From Pseudotabrizicola sp051200875 (GTDB lineage: Bacteria; Pseudomonadota; Alphaproteobacteria; Rhodobacterales; Rhodobacteraceae), in assembly GCF_051200875.1 (NCBI RefSeq), contig NZ_CP195191.1, positions 2,914,001-2,978,000 on the forward strand: a stretch of DNA of 64,000 bases, given 5' to 3'. This document shows, piece after piece, positions 16,122 through 24,597 of the stretch. Positions within the stretch are counted from its first letter, which is position 1. Every line of letters starts with the position of its first letter. The position numbers and the translations under genes are program-made. Under the pieces are notes generated by a model. It had not been told where the DNA came from, did not search any database, and saw only the letters and a list, made by a program, of their open reading frames with translations.

Positions 16122-18119
16122 TCAGGCGCCCGCGTTGCGGAAAAGGCCGCGCCAGTCGATGGCTTTGGCGGCGAAGTCGTGGCGGGCCTTGATCTCGATG
16201 CCGTCCACCTCGAAGCCGGAACGGGTCTCGGTGTAGACGCCCTGCTGGCCCTCGAGATAGGCGAACTCGATCGTGTCGATCCGGGAGGAATCGGCGGCGA
16301 GGAACCAGGGGTCGGGTCCGGCGGCGGGGATCAGTCGGGCCTCTTCGATCGGTTCCAGGCGATTGGCAAAGGCGTTGACCCCGGCCACCGCATTCGGGGT
16401 TGTAGCGGTGACGTTCTTCCGCGCCTCGACCGACCGGACGCCCGGCGGGGTGATGATGTAGCGCGGCAGGACGCTGATCTGGCGCCCCTCGAGGCCCCGC
16501 TGGTTGCCGAAGAGGCGGTAGGCCTCGGCGAGGGTCGCTTCCGAGATCGCGCCCGCGGTGCCGAGGTTGGCGTGGGAGGCGTGGAACAGCGGGTTGCCGT
16601 CGGCCATGTTGGGGTTGGTCGAGAAGATCGAATAGACGAGGTCGCTTTCCAGATCGGCCGCGGCAGCGCCGAAGGCCGAGGGGATGCGGGTGAAGGCGTC
16701 GAGATCGTCGTTGATCAGCGTCTGCCGGGTGATGCCGACGATCCGGCCATAGGTCACCAGCGCATAGACCTCGCGGCTTTCCCCAATGGTGCCATAGGTG
16801 AACTCGCCCGATTCCGGCACGCGCAGCAGGTCCGGCGCGCCGCCGAGCTGGTTGCGGGCGACCGGCTTGAAGTCTGTGATCACGGCCTGGCGCGCCCAGG
16901 CGGTGAAGGTGCGGGGCGTGGTGTCATAGGCCGCGCGCAGGGTCTTGTTGGCGACGTTCGCCAGGATCAGGGGGAAGTCGCTGGTCGAATGCAGGCCAGA
17001 ACGGCCGATCAGGGCCTCGGTGGCGAGTTCCATCTTCGACAGGCCCCGCGTGGCGATCCCGCGCCGGTCAAGCGCGTGGCGCGCCAGTTCAAGAAGGGTC
17101 AGGCCGCGGAATTCGCGGGCGCGGTCGGTCAGCTGCGCCCGGCCAGGGTTGTGGCGGTGCAGAAGGGCCTCGGACATGGCGTCGCGATAGGCGGCGTCGG
17201 CCGCGCCGGTTCCGCGGGCGGTAGCGGCCACAGGCTCCGAACCCCGTGCGGCGGGCGCATCGGCCTCGGCTAGCTTGTCGAGGATCGCGGCGCGGGCGGC
17301 ATCGAGCGACAGGCCGCGGCGGATCAGATCGGCGGCGAAGCCCGCTCCCAGCGCGTGGCGTTCGCAAAGCGCCAGCACCTCGGCCGCGGAACGGTTTGCC
17401 TCCGTGCGAATGGCATCAGGGCTGGTCTCGGCCGCGGGCGGCGTGATTGGCGCGGCGCGGGTCTCCGCGGGGGCGTCAGTTTCGGGGATCTGGGTCTCGG
17501 GCATGGTGGTCCTCGTCTGGTTCGGGGAAAGGGCGGGCGCATCGGCCCGGGTGAGGAGGCAGGGGGTGAGGGTTTCGGGGCGGGGATCGGCAGCGCGGAT
17601 ATGCGCCCCGGGATCGGCGGGCATCGCGACGGCGGAGATTTCCATCGGCTCCCAGTCAACAGCACGCCAAAGCTCGCGCTGCCCTTGGGCTTTGGTGATG
17701 TCGTACCGGTGGACGCGGTAGCCGACGGAGACGGCCGAGACCGTGCCATCCATGATCCGCTGGACGATCGGCGCGGCATCCGGCGCCGAGGTCAGCCGCA
17801 CCCGGGCAAAGCCCTGGCCAGCTTCGATCCGCGCCGTGCCGGGAAGAACCGCGCCCACGACGGACTCGAGGCCCCAGGATCGGTGGGAATCTAGAAACGG
17901 TGCGCCTGCGTTCAGGCGGTCCATCCGCACGGCGCCCGGCGTAACGACCAGTTCCTCGTCATACTCTACAACATCATCCCAGCCTTCATAGCGCCGCCGC
18001 TGCACGGTGGCGCCGGTGGTCCAGATCACGTCGATGGTCATGTCGTCGTCCTCGCCACGGACAAGCCGAAGCGAGGCCTCTCGCGTGATCAGCGGGAGGT
18101 TCAGGGTTTCAGTTGGCAT
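16122..18119 (-). CDS. Prohead protease / major capsid protein fusion
   Basis: A single 665-residue reading frame joins a U35-type prohead protease (~1-200) to a major capsid protein (~330-665). Candidate catalytic residues are H79 in FLDSHRS and S128 or S131 in GTVSAVSVGY. The ~200-330 linker is rich in Pro, Ala and Glu and probably serves as scaffold. The capsid half has the conserved LLELARHALDRRG, YGRIVGITRQTLINDDLDAF and HASHANLG blocks. The start is the ATG at 18117-18119 with GAGAGG upstream; the longer frame reads backward into the portal gene without support. Such protease-capsid fusions are known in alphaproteobacterial prophages; self-cleavage would release mature capsid subunits. 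Confidence 0.9.
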   Translation of the reverse strand: MPTETLNLPLITREASLRLVRGEDDDMTIDVIWTTGATVQRRRYEGWDDVVEYDEELVVTPGAVRMDRLNAGAPFLDSHRSWGLESVVGAVLPGTARIEAGQGFARVRLTSAPDAAPIVQRIMDGTVSAVSVGYRVHRYDITKAQGQRELWRAVDWEPMEISAVAMPADPGAHIRAADPRPETLTPCLLTRADAPALSPNQTRTTMPETQIPETDAPAETRAAPITPPAAETSPDAIRTEANRSAAEVLALCERHALGAGFAADLIRRGLSLDAARAAILDKLAEADAPAARGSEPVAATARGTGAADAAYRDAMSEALLHRHNPGRAQLTDRAREFRGLTLLELARHALDRRGIATRGLSKMELATEALIGRSGLHSTSDFPLILANVANKTLRAAYDTTPRTFTAWARQAVITDFKPVARNQLGGAPDLLRVPESGEFTYGTIGESREVYALVTYGRIVGITRQTLINDDLDAFTRIPSAFGAAAADLESDLVYSIFSTNPNMADGNPLFHASHANLGTAGAISEATLAEAYRLFGNQRGLEGRQISVLPRYIITPPGVRSVEARKNVTATTPNAVAGVNAFANRLEPIEEARLIPAAGPDPWFLAADSSRIDTIEFAYLEGQQGVYTETRSGFEVDGIEIKARHDFAAKAIDWRGLFRNAGA

Positions 18120-18124
18120 TGGGA

Positions 18125-19648
18125 TTACCTCTCGTCGGGGGGCGGGCTGCTGCCCGTCTGGTCCACGGCTTGCGCCAGACCCGCGCGGCTGACGCGGCGG
18201 GGATCGGCATCGAAGATCAGGCCCAGCTGATCGAAGAGGGCGGCATACTTCTGCCATTCCTCGACCACCTCGCGCGGGTCATAGCCACGCCGGGCGATCT
18301 GCTGGGCCGGGGTGGAGAACCCGGCGCGGACCTCCATCAAGTCGGCGGTGACGTCCTGCAGCGGGTTCACGCTCTCGAACCTGGGCGGGGCCCATTCGAC
18401 GGCGATCTCGGGCTGGGGCAGGGCACCGGCCGTCCAGGCGGCCTCCATCACCCAATCCCAGATGCGCTGGCAGAACATCGGGATCACGACCTGCCATTGG
18501 ACCGCTTCCACCATCCGGCGGAATTCATGCAGGCCGACCCGCGAGGAGGCGAAGTTCACCTGACTGAGATCGCCGGTCATCAACTCATAGGGCACGCGGA
18601 ACCCGGCCGAGATGATGTGCTGCTGCACCCGGTTCCATTCGTAGATGCCCGAGGTCGAGGCGGGCGTGTTGAACTTGATGTCCTTGCCGTTCCGGACATA
18701 GCCGATCAGGCCTGGTTCGAACTGTTCGATGCGGTTGCCATCGGCATCCTGCACCACCGGCGCCATGGATTGCTGGTCCTCGTCGGCGCCAAAGACGAAG
18801 CCGACCATCGAGGCCTCGATCTTCTTGCGGACCAGTTCTGCGGTTTGCCAGTCGCCCAGTTCTCGGAGCGCCCGCATTGCAGGCACCCCCCAAGGCACAC
18901 CACGGTTCTGCACCCGCTGGCGTTCGAAGAGATGCGCCACCCCTTCCGCGCCAACCCGGAGCGATTCAAATCGGCGGCCAAAGACCGGCATTGCATCGCC
19001 GGGGTGATCGGGGAACATCCAATACCCCCGGCGGCGGCCCAGCGCGTCATATTCGATGCCCTGGACGATCCGCCCACCATCCGGCCGGTTGTCAAACTTT
19101 GCCCCGTCGAGGTGATCGGCCTCGTTGAGCTGGATCTGAACCGGGGCAGCGAGTCGGTCATTGGCCCGGCGGCGACGGCGCAGGGCAAAGACCTCGCCGC
19201 CTTCGATCATCTCGCGCACGGCGAGGGCAGTCAGGCCGTGGAAGTCGGTATGTCCATCGGCATCGGCCCGCGGCGCCCAGCGCTTCCAGAGGTCGTCAGC
19301 CAGCTTGTTCAGTGCCGGATCGGCCGCCGCCGCCCGGGGGCGAATGCCGGTGCCGACGATGTTCGACACCAGTACCTGCACAGCCTTTGCCGCGAGGGGA
19401 TCATTGCGCACGAGATCGCGCATCCGGTCGCGCAACGCGCCGCCTGCGACGGCGATTTCCGCATCTGCGGCCGTCGATCCGGCGCGCCAGCCTTCCGTGC
19501 CACGTCCGCGGGCGGCGGCGTCATAGCCGCGCCGCAGATTGGCGATCGCCACCCGGGCCGCATAGCGCCGGGCGGCCGTGCGGGGCGCGATAGTGGCCAC
19601 GATCCGATCGATTACGCCCCAAGGCACATCAGGCGGGGTCGGTTTCAT
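18125..19648 (-). CDS. Portal protein, lambda family
   Basis: A 507-residue lambda-type (PF05136) portal. Recognisable blocks include LVRNDPLAAKAVQVLVSNIV, GTGIRPR, the HLFERQRVQNRGVPWGVPAM region and the SAGFRVPYELMTGDLSQVNF segment. It forms the dodecameric ring at the capsid vertex through which DNA is pumped. It overlaps the gpW-like gene by ATGA and ends six bases before the protease-capsid start, so packaging and capsid genes form one translational unit. Confidence 0.92.
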   Translation of the reverse strand: MKPTPPDVPWGVIDRIVATIAPRTAARRYAARVAIANLRRGYDAAARGRGTEGWRAGSTAADAEIAVAGGALRDRMRDLVRNDPLAAKAVQVLVSNIVGTGIRPRAAAADPALNKLADDLWKRWAPRADADGHTDFHGLTALAVREMIEGGEVFALRRRRRANDRLAAPVQIQLNEADHLDGAKFDNRPDGGRIVQGIEYDALGRRRGYWMFPDHPGDAMPVFGRRFESLRVGAEGVAHLFERQRVQNRGVPWGVPAMRALRELGDWQTAELVRKKIEASMVGFVFGADEDQQSMAPVVQDADGNRIEQFEPGLIGYVRNGKDIKFNTPASTSGIYEWNRVQQHIISAGFRVPYELMTGDLSQVNFASSRVGLHEFRRMVEAVQWQVVIPMFCQRIWDWVMEAAWTAGALPQPEIAVEWAPPRFESVNPLQDVTADLMEVRAGFSTPAQQIARRGYDPREVVEEWQKYAALFDQLGLIFDADPRRVSRAGLAQAVDQTGSSPPPDER

Positions 19649-19863
19649 GTGCGGCCCCGGCTGAAGCTGGCCTTGCCCGCCACGGGGCGCGACCCGCTGG
19701 AACTGGTGGCCATCTGGCCTTCGATGAAGCGGATGCGGGCGAGAAGATCGGCCGCATTGCCATAGGTCAGGCGGCGCCCATCGTACTCCACCACCAGCGC
19801 ACCTGCGGCATAGGCGCGGCGCAGCGCATCGAGTTCAGCTTGCGAGAAGGACATCAGAGCCAT
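19645..19863 (-). CDS. gpW-like head-tail joining protein
   Basis: A 72-residue protein (MALMSFSQAELDALRRAYAA..VVEYDGRRLTYGNAADLLAR). Its helix-hairpin-helix pattern and position between TerL and portal match lambda gpW, which docks under the portal to prevent DNA leakage and begin tail joining. The start may be the ATG at 19861-19863 or the internal ATG at 19854 that overlaps the TerL stop as TGATG. The C-terminus is basic and disordered. Confidence 0.82.
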   Translation of the reverse strand: MALMSFSQAELDALRRAYAAGALVVEYDGRRLTYGNAADLLARIRFIEGQMATSSSGSRPVAGKASFSRGRT

Positions 19864-21836
19864 TTTCCACGTCGGGGCCCGAGCCAGCCGGTTGGCCGCT
19901 TCGGGGCAGATTGCGGTTGCGGTCGGTCAGGTTGACCGGCAGGGGTGGTGGCAGGCCTCGCGGGCCCGATCTGTTCTTCCAGCGCTTCCCAGCGCGCGTT
20001 GTCCCAGCGATCGATCCCCATCAGCCAGGCGGCGGCGCGGGCATAGACCCGGCAATCGAGGGCCTCATTCCGTTCCCGGGTCTGTTCCCATTCGAGCTTC
20101 TGATAGCCGGTGCGGGTTTTGCGGGTGACGAGCTGCTCGGAGGTCAGCTGCTTCACCCATTCGGCCGTGGTGCCCTTCGGGATGTGGACAAAGCCCGCAG
20201 GCCAGTCGGCCCCGGCCGCCCGTTCCTCGTCGGTCGGGGCCGCGAGGCGCAGGAAACGGTAGGTCTCGGCCTTGAACACGGCCCCGGCCACTTTCCAGAG
20301 CCTGACCCCGCGGCGCAGTTTGCGACCGCCTTCGGTGGTTTCGACATAGGTCGGCCCGTCCACTGGTGTCGATCGGTCGAACCCGGCCACGCCCTTGATG
20401 GCGATCACCTGCCCAAGCCCCGCCTGCCGCACCCAGGCATAAACCGCGTCTGTCGTGGCGCCGTCGCCGGAGTCGATCGCCACCCGCGCCAAGGCCATTC
20501 GGGCGCCGGAGGCGTGTTCCCATGTCATGGCGAGGAATTCATTCAGATTGGCCCAGACGTCGGCCCGGGCTGTATCGCCTTCCAGAACCACATGATCGAC
20601 GAGCCATGACCGCAGGTTTCGGCCCCAGCCCCAGACGTCGATCTCGATCCGATCACGCTGGACGTCGATCCCAGCCGTCAAGATCAGCACACCGGAAGGA
20701 GCCCGGCCCACTTGCCAATCCTCGCGCCGCTCATAGAGGCGCTGCCAATCCGGTGCCTCGCCGCGTTCCGCCCAGGTTTCGCCGAGCACGGTGTTTTTCA
20801 CGGTTTTCAGGGCGGAGTCATTGCCCTGCGCCTGATCCCAGCGCCGCGCGATCTCCTCCCAGGACAACCAGCCGAGTGGGGAATAGAGCCCCGAGATATG
20901 GAACCCGATCACCCCGGCGGTTTCGGCCGAGGCCTGAACATCGGGGGCGGCGGTCGGCAGCCAATCCGCTCCGTTTTCCTCGTCCATCATCCAGGTCTTG
21001 TGCCGTTCCGCGATCGGGGCCTCGCAGTGTTCGCAGAGATAGGCAGCGGTCTCCGGCCGTCCCTTCTCCCAGCGCAGCCGTTCAAACTTCAGCCATTGCA
21101 GCCCGCCGCAATGCGGGCAGGGGACGTGATAGCGGCGCTGGTCGGTCAATTCGAACTCCCGCTCGATCCGGCTGAGGCCCTTGATCGTAGGCGTCGAGGC
21201 CAGGAAGATTTTCTTGCGGTGGCCAAAGCTGTCGGTGCGGGCTTCAGCCAGCGCCACCGGATCACCTTCGCCCTCAAGGTCGCCCGGATAGGCATCGACC
21301 TCGTCTAGAAAGAGCCAGCGCGCAGGCATCGATCGCAGGCCGACGGCCGAGTTTGCCCCGGTCAGCACCAACTGGCCGCCGGGGAAGCGCTTCGCCAGAA
21401 CCGTGTTTCCAGCGTCGCGCGATCGGGCGGGCAACACCAAGGCCCGCAGATCGGGGCTCTCCTCGATCAGGGGCTCAATCCGCTGCTGGCTGAGGCGCTT
21501 GGCCAGATCGGTCGTTGGCTGCACCGCCAGGATCGGTCCCGGCGCGCGGTGGATGCAGAAGCCGATCCAGTTGTTTCCGGCCTCTGTCGCGCCAACTTGG
21601 GCGGATTTCATGAACACGACCCGCTGCGCCGGGTTGTTCGGTGACAGCGCCTCCATGATCGCCTTGAGGTAAGGCGTGCGTGACGTCCGGTAGGGTCCGG
21701 CCTCCGATGCTGCCCGCGACGACAGGATGCGGTGCCGATCGGCCCATTCGGCCACGGTCTGCGCCGGATCGGGCGCCAGACCCCGCGCCCAGGCGACGGC
21801 GATATCCTCGGCCCCCTCGAAGCTAGCGAAGTTCAA
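19854..21836 (-). CDS. Terminase large subunit, GpA family
   Basis: The 660-residue packaging motor has an N-terminal ATPase with a Walker A-like segment at ~76-86 (FMKSAQVGATE) and Walker B at ~174-182 (RWLFLDEVDAY). A zinc-finger-like CPHC..CEHC motif (~238-275) follows, typical of lambda gpA-type terminases. A C-terminal nuclease region carries acidic residues (TAGIDVQRDRIEIDV). The start is TTG at 21834-21836, preceded by GGAGGTC within the end of TerS; the two genes overlap by 14 bp. It cuts concatemeric DNA at cos or pac and packages it through the portal. Confidence 0.93.
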   Translation of the reverse strand: MNFASFEGAEDIAVAWARGLAPDPAQTVAEWADRHRILSSRAASEAGPYRTSRTPYLKAIMEALSPNNPAQRVVFMKSAQVGATEAGNNWIGFCIHRAPGPILAVQPTTDLAKRLSQQRIEPLIEESPDLRALVLPARSRDAGNTVLAKRFPGGQLVLTGANSAVGLRSMPARWLFLDEVDAYPGDLEGEGDPVALAEARTDSFGHRKKIFLASTPTIKGLSRIEREFELTDQRRYHVPCPHCGGLQWLKFERLRWEKGRPETAAYLCEHCEAPIAERHKTWMMDEENGADWLPTAAPDVQASAETAGVIGFHISGLYSPLGWLSWEEIARRWDQAQGNDSALKTVKNTVLGETWAERGEAPDWQRLYERREDWQVGRAPSGVLILTAGIDVQRDRIEIDVWGWGRNLRSWLVDHVVLEGDTARADVWANLNEFLAMTWEHASGARMALARVAIDSGDGATTDAVYAWVRQAGLGQVIAIKGVAGFDRSTPVDGPTYVETTEGGRKLRRGVRLWKVAGAVFKAETYRFLRLAAPTDEERAAGADWPAGFVHIPKGTTAEWVKQLTSEQLVTRKTRTGYQKLEWEQTRERNEALDCRVYARAAAWLMGIDRWDNARWEALEEQIGPARPATTPAGQPDRPQPQSAPKRPTGWLGPRRGKWL

Positions 21837-22431
21837 CTTTGACCTCCGACATTTCCGCCAGATGGCGGCGGAGGTAGCGCATCAGCACCTGCTCCACGGC
21901 ATGCGGCTCGGCCCCGAGTTCGGCGGCGATGTCGGCCGCGACACGGGGCGGCCAGTTTAGCCAGGCATCCCGTTCCCGCCGTGCCAGATCGAAGACCATT
22001 GCCGTGGCCCGGGCGCGATCGACGACCTCGCCCTTCATCTTCTGCAACCGCACCCGGGCGGTCTGGGCTTTCAGCACCTCATTCGCCATCCGCGCCTTGA
22101 CGAAGGACACCTCGCCGCCCTCGGCACTGGCGCCGCCAGGATCGGCCCCGGCCTCGGTCAAGGTTTCGGCGACGGCGGCAAAGGCCTGCCGTGGCACTGC
22201 CTTGGTGCCCGCCACGGCACGCGTTGCGGCTGCTGTGCCGCGGCCCAGATCCCGAGCATGTGCGCCGCGCTGTTTCGCCGGATCGGTCGAGGCGTCCCAC
22301 ATCGCATCGGCCTTGGCCGCGTCGATCGTGCCGTCGGCTTCCGTCGTGATCCGCCCCGTGGCGATTGCCTTGCGCACGGCGCTTTCATGCACCCCGCGCA
22401 AGGCGGCATAGGCGCGCCGCGACAGCCCCAT
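21823..22431 (-). CDS. Terminase small subunit
   Basis: A 202-residue protein that overlaps the start of TerL. The N-terminal ~45 residues are a helix-turn-helix-like segment (LSRRAYAALRGVHESAVRKA, then IATGRI) suited to recognising the packaging site. The C-terminal half is helical (LQKMKGEVVDRARATAMVFD) and resembles the oligomerisation/TerL-binding part of Nu1-type subunits. The ATG at 22429-22431 was chosen because upstream sequence in the same frame runs into the divergent intergenic region; GGAG lies 11 bases before it. Confidence 0.78.
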   Translation of the reverse strand: MGLSRRAYAALRGVHESAVRKAIATGRITTEADGTIDAAKADAMWDASTDPAKQRGAHARDLGRGTAAATRAVAGTKAVPRQAFAAVAETLTEAGADPGGASAEGGEVSFVKARMANEVLKAQTARVRLQKMKGEVVDRARATAMVFDLARRERDAWLNWPPRVAADIAAELGAEPHAVEQVLMRYLRRHLAEMSEVKVELR

Positions 22432-22522
22432 CTTGCGACATTCTCCAATTAAGTCAGTGATTTGGACTTGCTCTTCGGGCGGTCTCGGCAATGTCTGCGA
22501 CACCTTGAAACGGAGGTTTCCG
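22432..22522. promoter_or_regulatory. Divergent intergenic region between TerS and plus-strand trio
   Basis: This 91-bp gap is the only place where transcription diverges inside the prophage body: late packaging genes leave to the left, three small genes leave to the right. It should hold at least the plus-strand promoter and possibly a late promoter. It is locally AT-richer (around AATTAAGTCAGTGATTTGGA) than its flanks. I could not fix -10 and -35 boxes with confidence. Confidence 0.4.
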
Positions 22523-22744
22523 ATGCCCGCCAAGACCCACGCCATCACCGGCCACGAGGCCAATTGCCTCGCCGCCGCCGACCACTTCATCGCCTGCCGC
22601 GGGTCGAAACCCGCGACCCGCATCCGCGCCCGGTTTGACCGGATCGATCAGGCCGAGGCCTTCGCCGCGACCTTCGGAGACAGCCGCACCATGATCTACG
22701 CGGTGACCGCAGAAGGCCGCTCCGCCCACATCAAGAACGCCTGA
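22523..22744 (+). CDS. Small prophage protein, first of plus-strand trio
   Basis: A 73-residue protein (MPAKTHAITGHEANCLAAAD..) starting at the ATG at 22523 behind a clear CGGAGG ribosome-binding site. It is alpha/beta in appearance, with a conserved-looking core (RIRARFDRIDQAEAFAATFG) and a final strand (MIYAVTAEGRSAHI). I do not recognise a family. It is the first of three consecutive genes on the plus strand, opposite to the structural genes, so it is likely expressed early or during lysogeny. Confidence 0.62.
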   Translation: MPAKTHAITGHEANCLAAADHFIACRGSKPATRIRARFDRIDQAEAFAATFGDSRTMIYAVTAEGRSAHIKNA

Positions 22745-22755
22745 AGGAGGCCCAG

Positions 22756-23358
22756 ATGTTCACCAATTTCTCCGCCGTCCAGATCAACCGCCTCGCCCAG
22801 CCCCTGAGCGAGGCCCCCTTGGGGCGCAGTGCCAGCGTGGCCGCCGCCGCCGAACGGTTCGAACGCCTGCTGGCCGCCAGGATCGGGGCGGATCGGGCGC
22901 CCAAAGCGGTCAAGTCGATCCTGACCGCCCCGGGCTTCGAGACTGCCGAGGGGCGGCTGGTGGCCGAGATCGACGCCTGCGAAGCAGCGGCGGCGCCACC
23001 GGCCGCACCGGAGCAAGCCCACGAACCGACCACGACTGCTGAACCGCAATCAGCCGCCACTGCCGAGCCGATCGTTGAAGCCATCCCTGCCGCGCCCAGC
23101 GCCCCGCGTCGCCGCCGGGATGCTGACATCGAGGCCAAGGCCCGGCAGGGCGAACTGCCCCCGCCGCCCGACTTCTCGGCTGCGACCCACGCCCGGTTTC
23201 GGGCCAAGCTGGCCGCGCTTGTGGAACTGGTCGGGAAGGCCGACGCCACCGGCCTGCGCGCCATCCCGATCAACCCGGTTTCGTCCAGCCCGAAGGCGCT
23301 GGCCCGCTACCGCGACCTCGCGGTTCTGGCGATCGAAGCCCGGGAGGGCCGGGCATGA
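22756..23358 (+). CDS. Hypothetical prophage protein, helical with Pro/Ala linker
   Basis: A 200-residue protein with GGAGG just upstream. The N-terminal ~75 residues are helical (VAAAAERFERLLAARIGADR). Residues ~78-125 form a low-complexity Ala/Pro/Glu linker, and the C-terminal ~80 residues form a second helical unit (FRAKLAALVELVGKADATGL, ending RYRDLAVLAIEAREGRA). The C-terminal block resembles a pattern shared by small plasmid and phage proteins, but I cannot name it. Its stop overlaps the next start (ATGA at 23355). Confidence 0.62.
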   Translation: MFTNFSAVQINRLAQPLSEAPLGRSASVAAAAERFERLLAARIGADRAPKAVKSILTAPGFETAEGRLVAEIDACEAAAAPPAAPEQAHEPTTTAEPQSAATAEPIVEAIPAAPSAPRRRRDADIEAKARQGELPPPPDFSAATHARFRAKLAALVELVGKADATGLRAIPINPVSSSPKALARYRDLAVLAIEAREGRA

Positions 23359-23690
23359 AGATCATCCGCAGCTTCGAACCCGGCGACCGCTATCGCCATG
23401 ATTTCGACCTGTGCACCTGCGCCCGGGGATGGGCGCAGGTTGATACCGCCCAAGACGCCTCGTGGTTCGGCACATGGGCCTCACCCGCTGAACGCACCAT
23501 CCTCAACTTCGCCGAGGGCGATGTCACCCGTACCGTCTGCGACACCGACGAGGAATTCGCCGCCACCCTGCGCGAGATTGATCAGTGGAACCGGGATCAC
23601 GGCTACGGCCCAGTCCGCATCGATCCCGGCTTCGATCCGGCGCTGAAGGAGGCGTTCGAGGCGCTCGGGCTGGGGTGTATGCTGCATTGA
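23355..23690 (+). CDS. Hypothetical prophage protein, third of plus-strand trio
   Basis: A 111-residue acidic protein (MKIIRSFEPGDRYRHDFDLC). It has a short cysteine pair near the N-terminus (CTCARG) and a compact alpha/beta pattern (FAEGDVTRTVCDTDEEFAAT). It is translationally coupled to the preceding gene by a four-base overlap and is followed by two hairpins that probably end the transcript. No family recognised. Confidence 0.62.
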   Translation: MKIIRSFEPGDRYRHDFDLCTCARGWAQVDTAQDASWFGTWASPAERTILNFAEGDVTRTVCDTDEEFAATLREIDQWNRDHGYGPVRIDPGFDPALKEAFEALGLGCMLH

Positions 23691-23722
23691 CTTTTAGGAG
23701 TTGTTGTGGCTTTTCAAGAAGT

Positions 23723-23768
23723 ACTCTTGGGTCCTGCCAAGAGTGGCTCCTACCTAGTAGGAGTATTT
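23723..23768 (+). terminator. Double hairpin at end of plus-strand trio
   Basis: Two hairpins follow the last plus-strand gene. The first is ACTCTTGG/CCAAGAGT (23723-23730 with 23737-23744). The second is CTCCTAC/GTAGGAG (23747-23753 with 23757-23763), followed by TATTTG. The U-tract is weak, so termination may be partial, or the second hairpin may mark processing before the tRNA-like sequence that begins at 23769. Confidence 0.5.
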
Positions 23769-23855
23769 GGAGGGTTGGCAGAGCGGTCGATTGCAGCCGA
23801 TTGAAAACCGGCCAGACGCGGAAGCGTCTCACGGGTTCGAATCCCGTCCCCTATT
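23769..23855 (+). tRNA. Class II (long variable arm) tRNA-like gene, degenerate
   Basis: The sequence folds with a D-stem GCA/TGC (23778-23780 with 23792-23794) and an anticodon stem GCCG/CGGC. A six-pair variable arm AGACGC-GGAA-GCGTCT (23814-23829) and a perfect T arm ACGGG-TTCGAAT-CCCGT (23831-23847) follow. The long variable arm is Ser/Leu/Tyr-type and the body resembles tRNA-Ser. The anticodon stem ends in an A-C mismatch: a seven-base loop gives anticodon GAA, while alignment to tRNA-Ser(UGA) would give UGA. The acceptor stem pairs poorly (about four Watson-Crick pairs) and no CCA is encoded. It may be a decayed or unusual phage tRNA. Confidence 0.6.
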
Positions 23856-23892
23856 CTGGCCCGCTCCGGCTGTTGCTGTCGAGCGGGTCAAT

Positions 23893-24597
23893 TCATTCCC
23901 GGGCCAGCGGCGCCACGTTCCAGAACAGCACCCGCCCCGGGCCGCGCTTGGCGAGGCACAGCTCCCAAGCCTTCGCGTCATAGTGCGGATCGGCTGGGAA
24001 CGGCACAGCCAGCGCGGCGCGGTCGCTGAACTTGCGGGGGTGGACGTGGATCGTGGCCCCGGCAACCTCGCGCGGGGTGAGGTCGCGGCCGATCTGGACG
24101 ACGTGGCGGCGGGCTTTTGGCCAAGCGGCGGCGAGGCCGCGTGCGAGGACGCCGGAACCGGCGGCGCACCAGACCTCTTCGGGATCGAAGGCGGCCAGGC
24201 GGGCGGCGGCGGCGATGGCCTCAACGGCGCCGGGGATGTCGGCGCCGAAGGGGATCAGGCTGGCGCCGGTGTTGCGGCAGTATTCGCGGGCACGGGATTG
24301 CACGACCGACAGATAGCCCGGGCTGATCGGCACGACCTTTGCGCCGAGGCGAGAGGCCTCAAGCGTGCGGGGATGCGGCCGGGTGCGGGCGGCGACGAAG
24401 ATCGTGGCGCGCTTGCCGAGGCGCCGGGCGACGGTGGCGATCGCGGTCTGGGCGCCACCTTCGGGCGGGCTGGCATAGACGGCTTCCTGAACGCCCTCGA
24501 AGACCTGCGCGATGAAGCGAGCCTTGGTGCCGCCGGGGAAGAGATCGTCGCGGACAACGGCAATGCCGTGGTGCATCTCAATGATCGGGGCGGTCAT
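23893..24597 (-). CDS. PLP fold-type II enzyme-like protein
   Basis: A 234-residue protein resembling the fold-type II PLP enzymes (ACC deaminase, cysteine synthase, threonine synthase), but about 100 residues shorter than usual. The cues are a lysine in FPGGTKARFI near residue 25 (compare the GG-x-K-x-R of ACC deaminase), a substrate-loop-like PPEGGAQTAIATVARRLG at ~44-61, and a glycine-rich phosphate-loop-like CAAGSGVLARGL at ~146-157. It overlaps the DNA methyltransferase stop by ATGA, so the two are co-translated. A role in base modification or a small-molecule reaction is inference; it may instead be a non-catalytic fold relative. Confidence 0.6.
   Translation of the reverse strand: MTAPIIEMHHGIAVVRDDLFPGGTKARFIAQVFEGVQEAVYASPPEGGAQTAIATVARRLGKRATIFVAARTRPHPRTLEASRLGAKVVPISPGYLSVVQSRAREYCRNTGASLIPFGADIPGAVEAIAAAARLAAFDPEEVWCAAGSGVLARGLAAAWPKARRHVVQIGRDLTPREVAGATIHVHPRKFSDRAALAVPFPADPHYDAKAWELCLAKRGPGRVLFWNVAPLARE

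Noticed and set aside
348..22431. The structural cluster is a gene transfer agent
   Set aside because: The tail-tip genes resemble Rhodobacter GTA, but the set also has an intact integrase, TerS, G/GT frameshift, replication-like genes with iterons and a tRNA-fMet att fragment. A GTA lacks an integrase and self-replication functions, so a prophage fits better.
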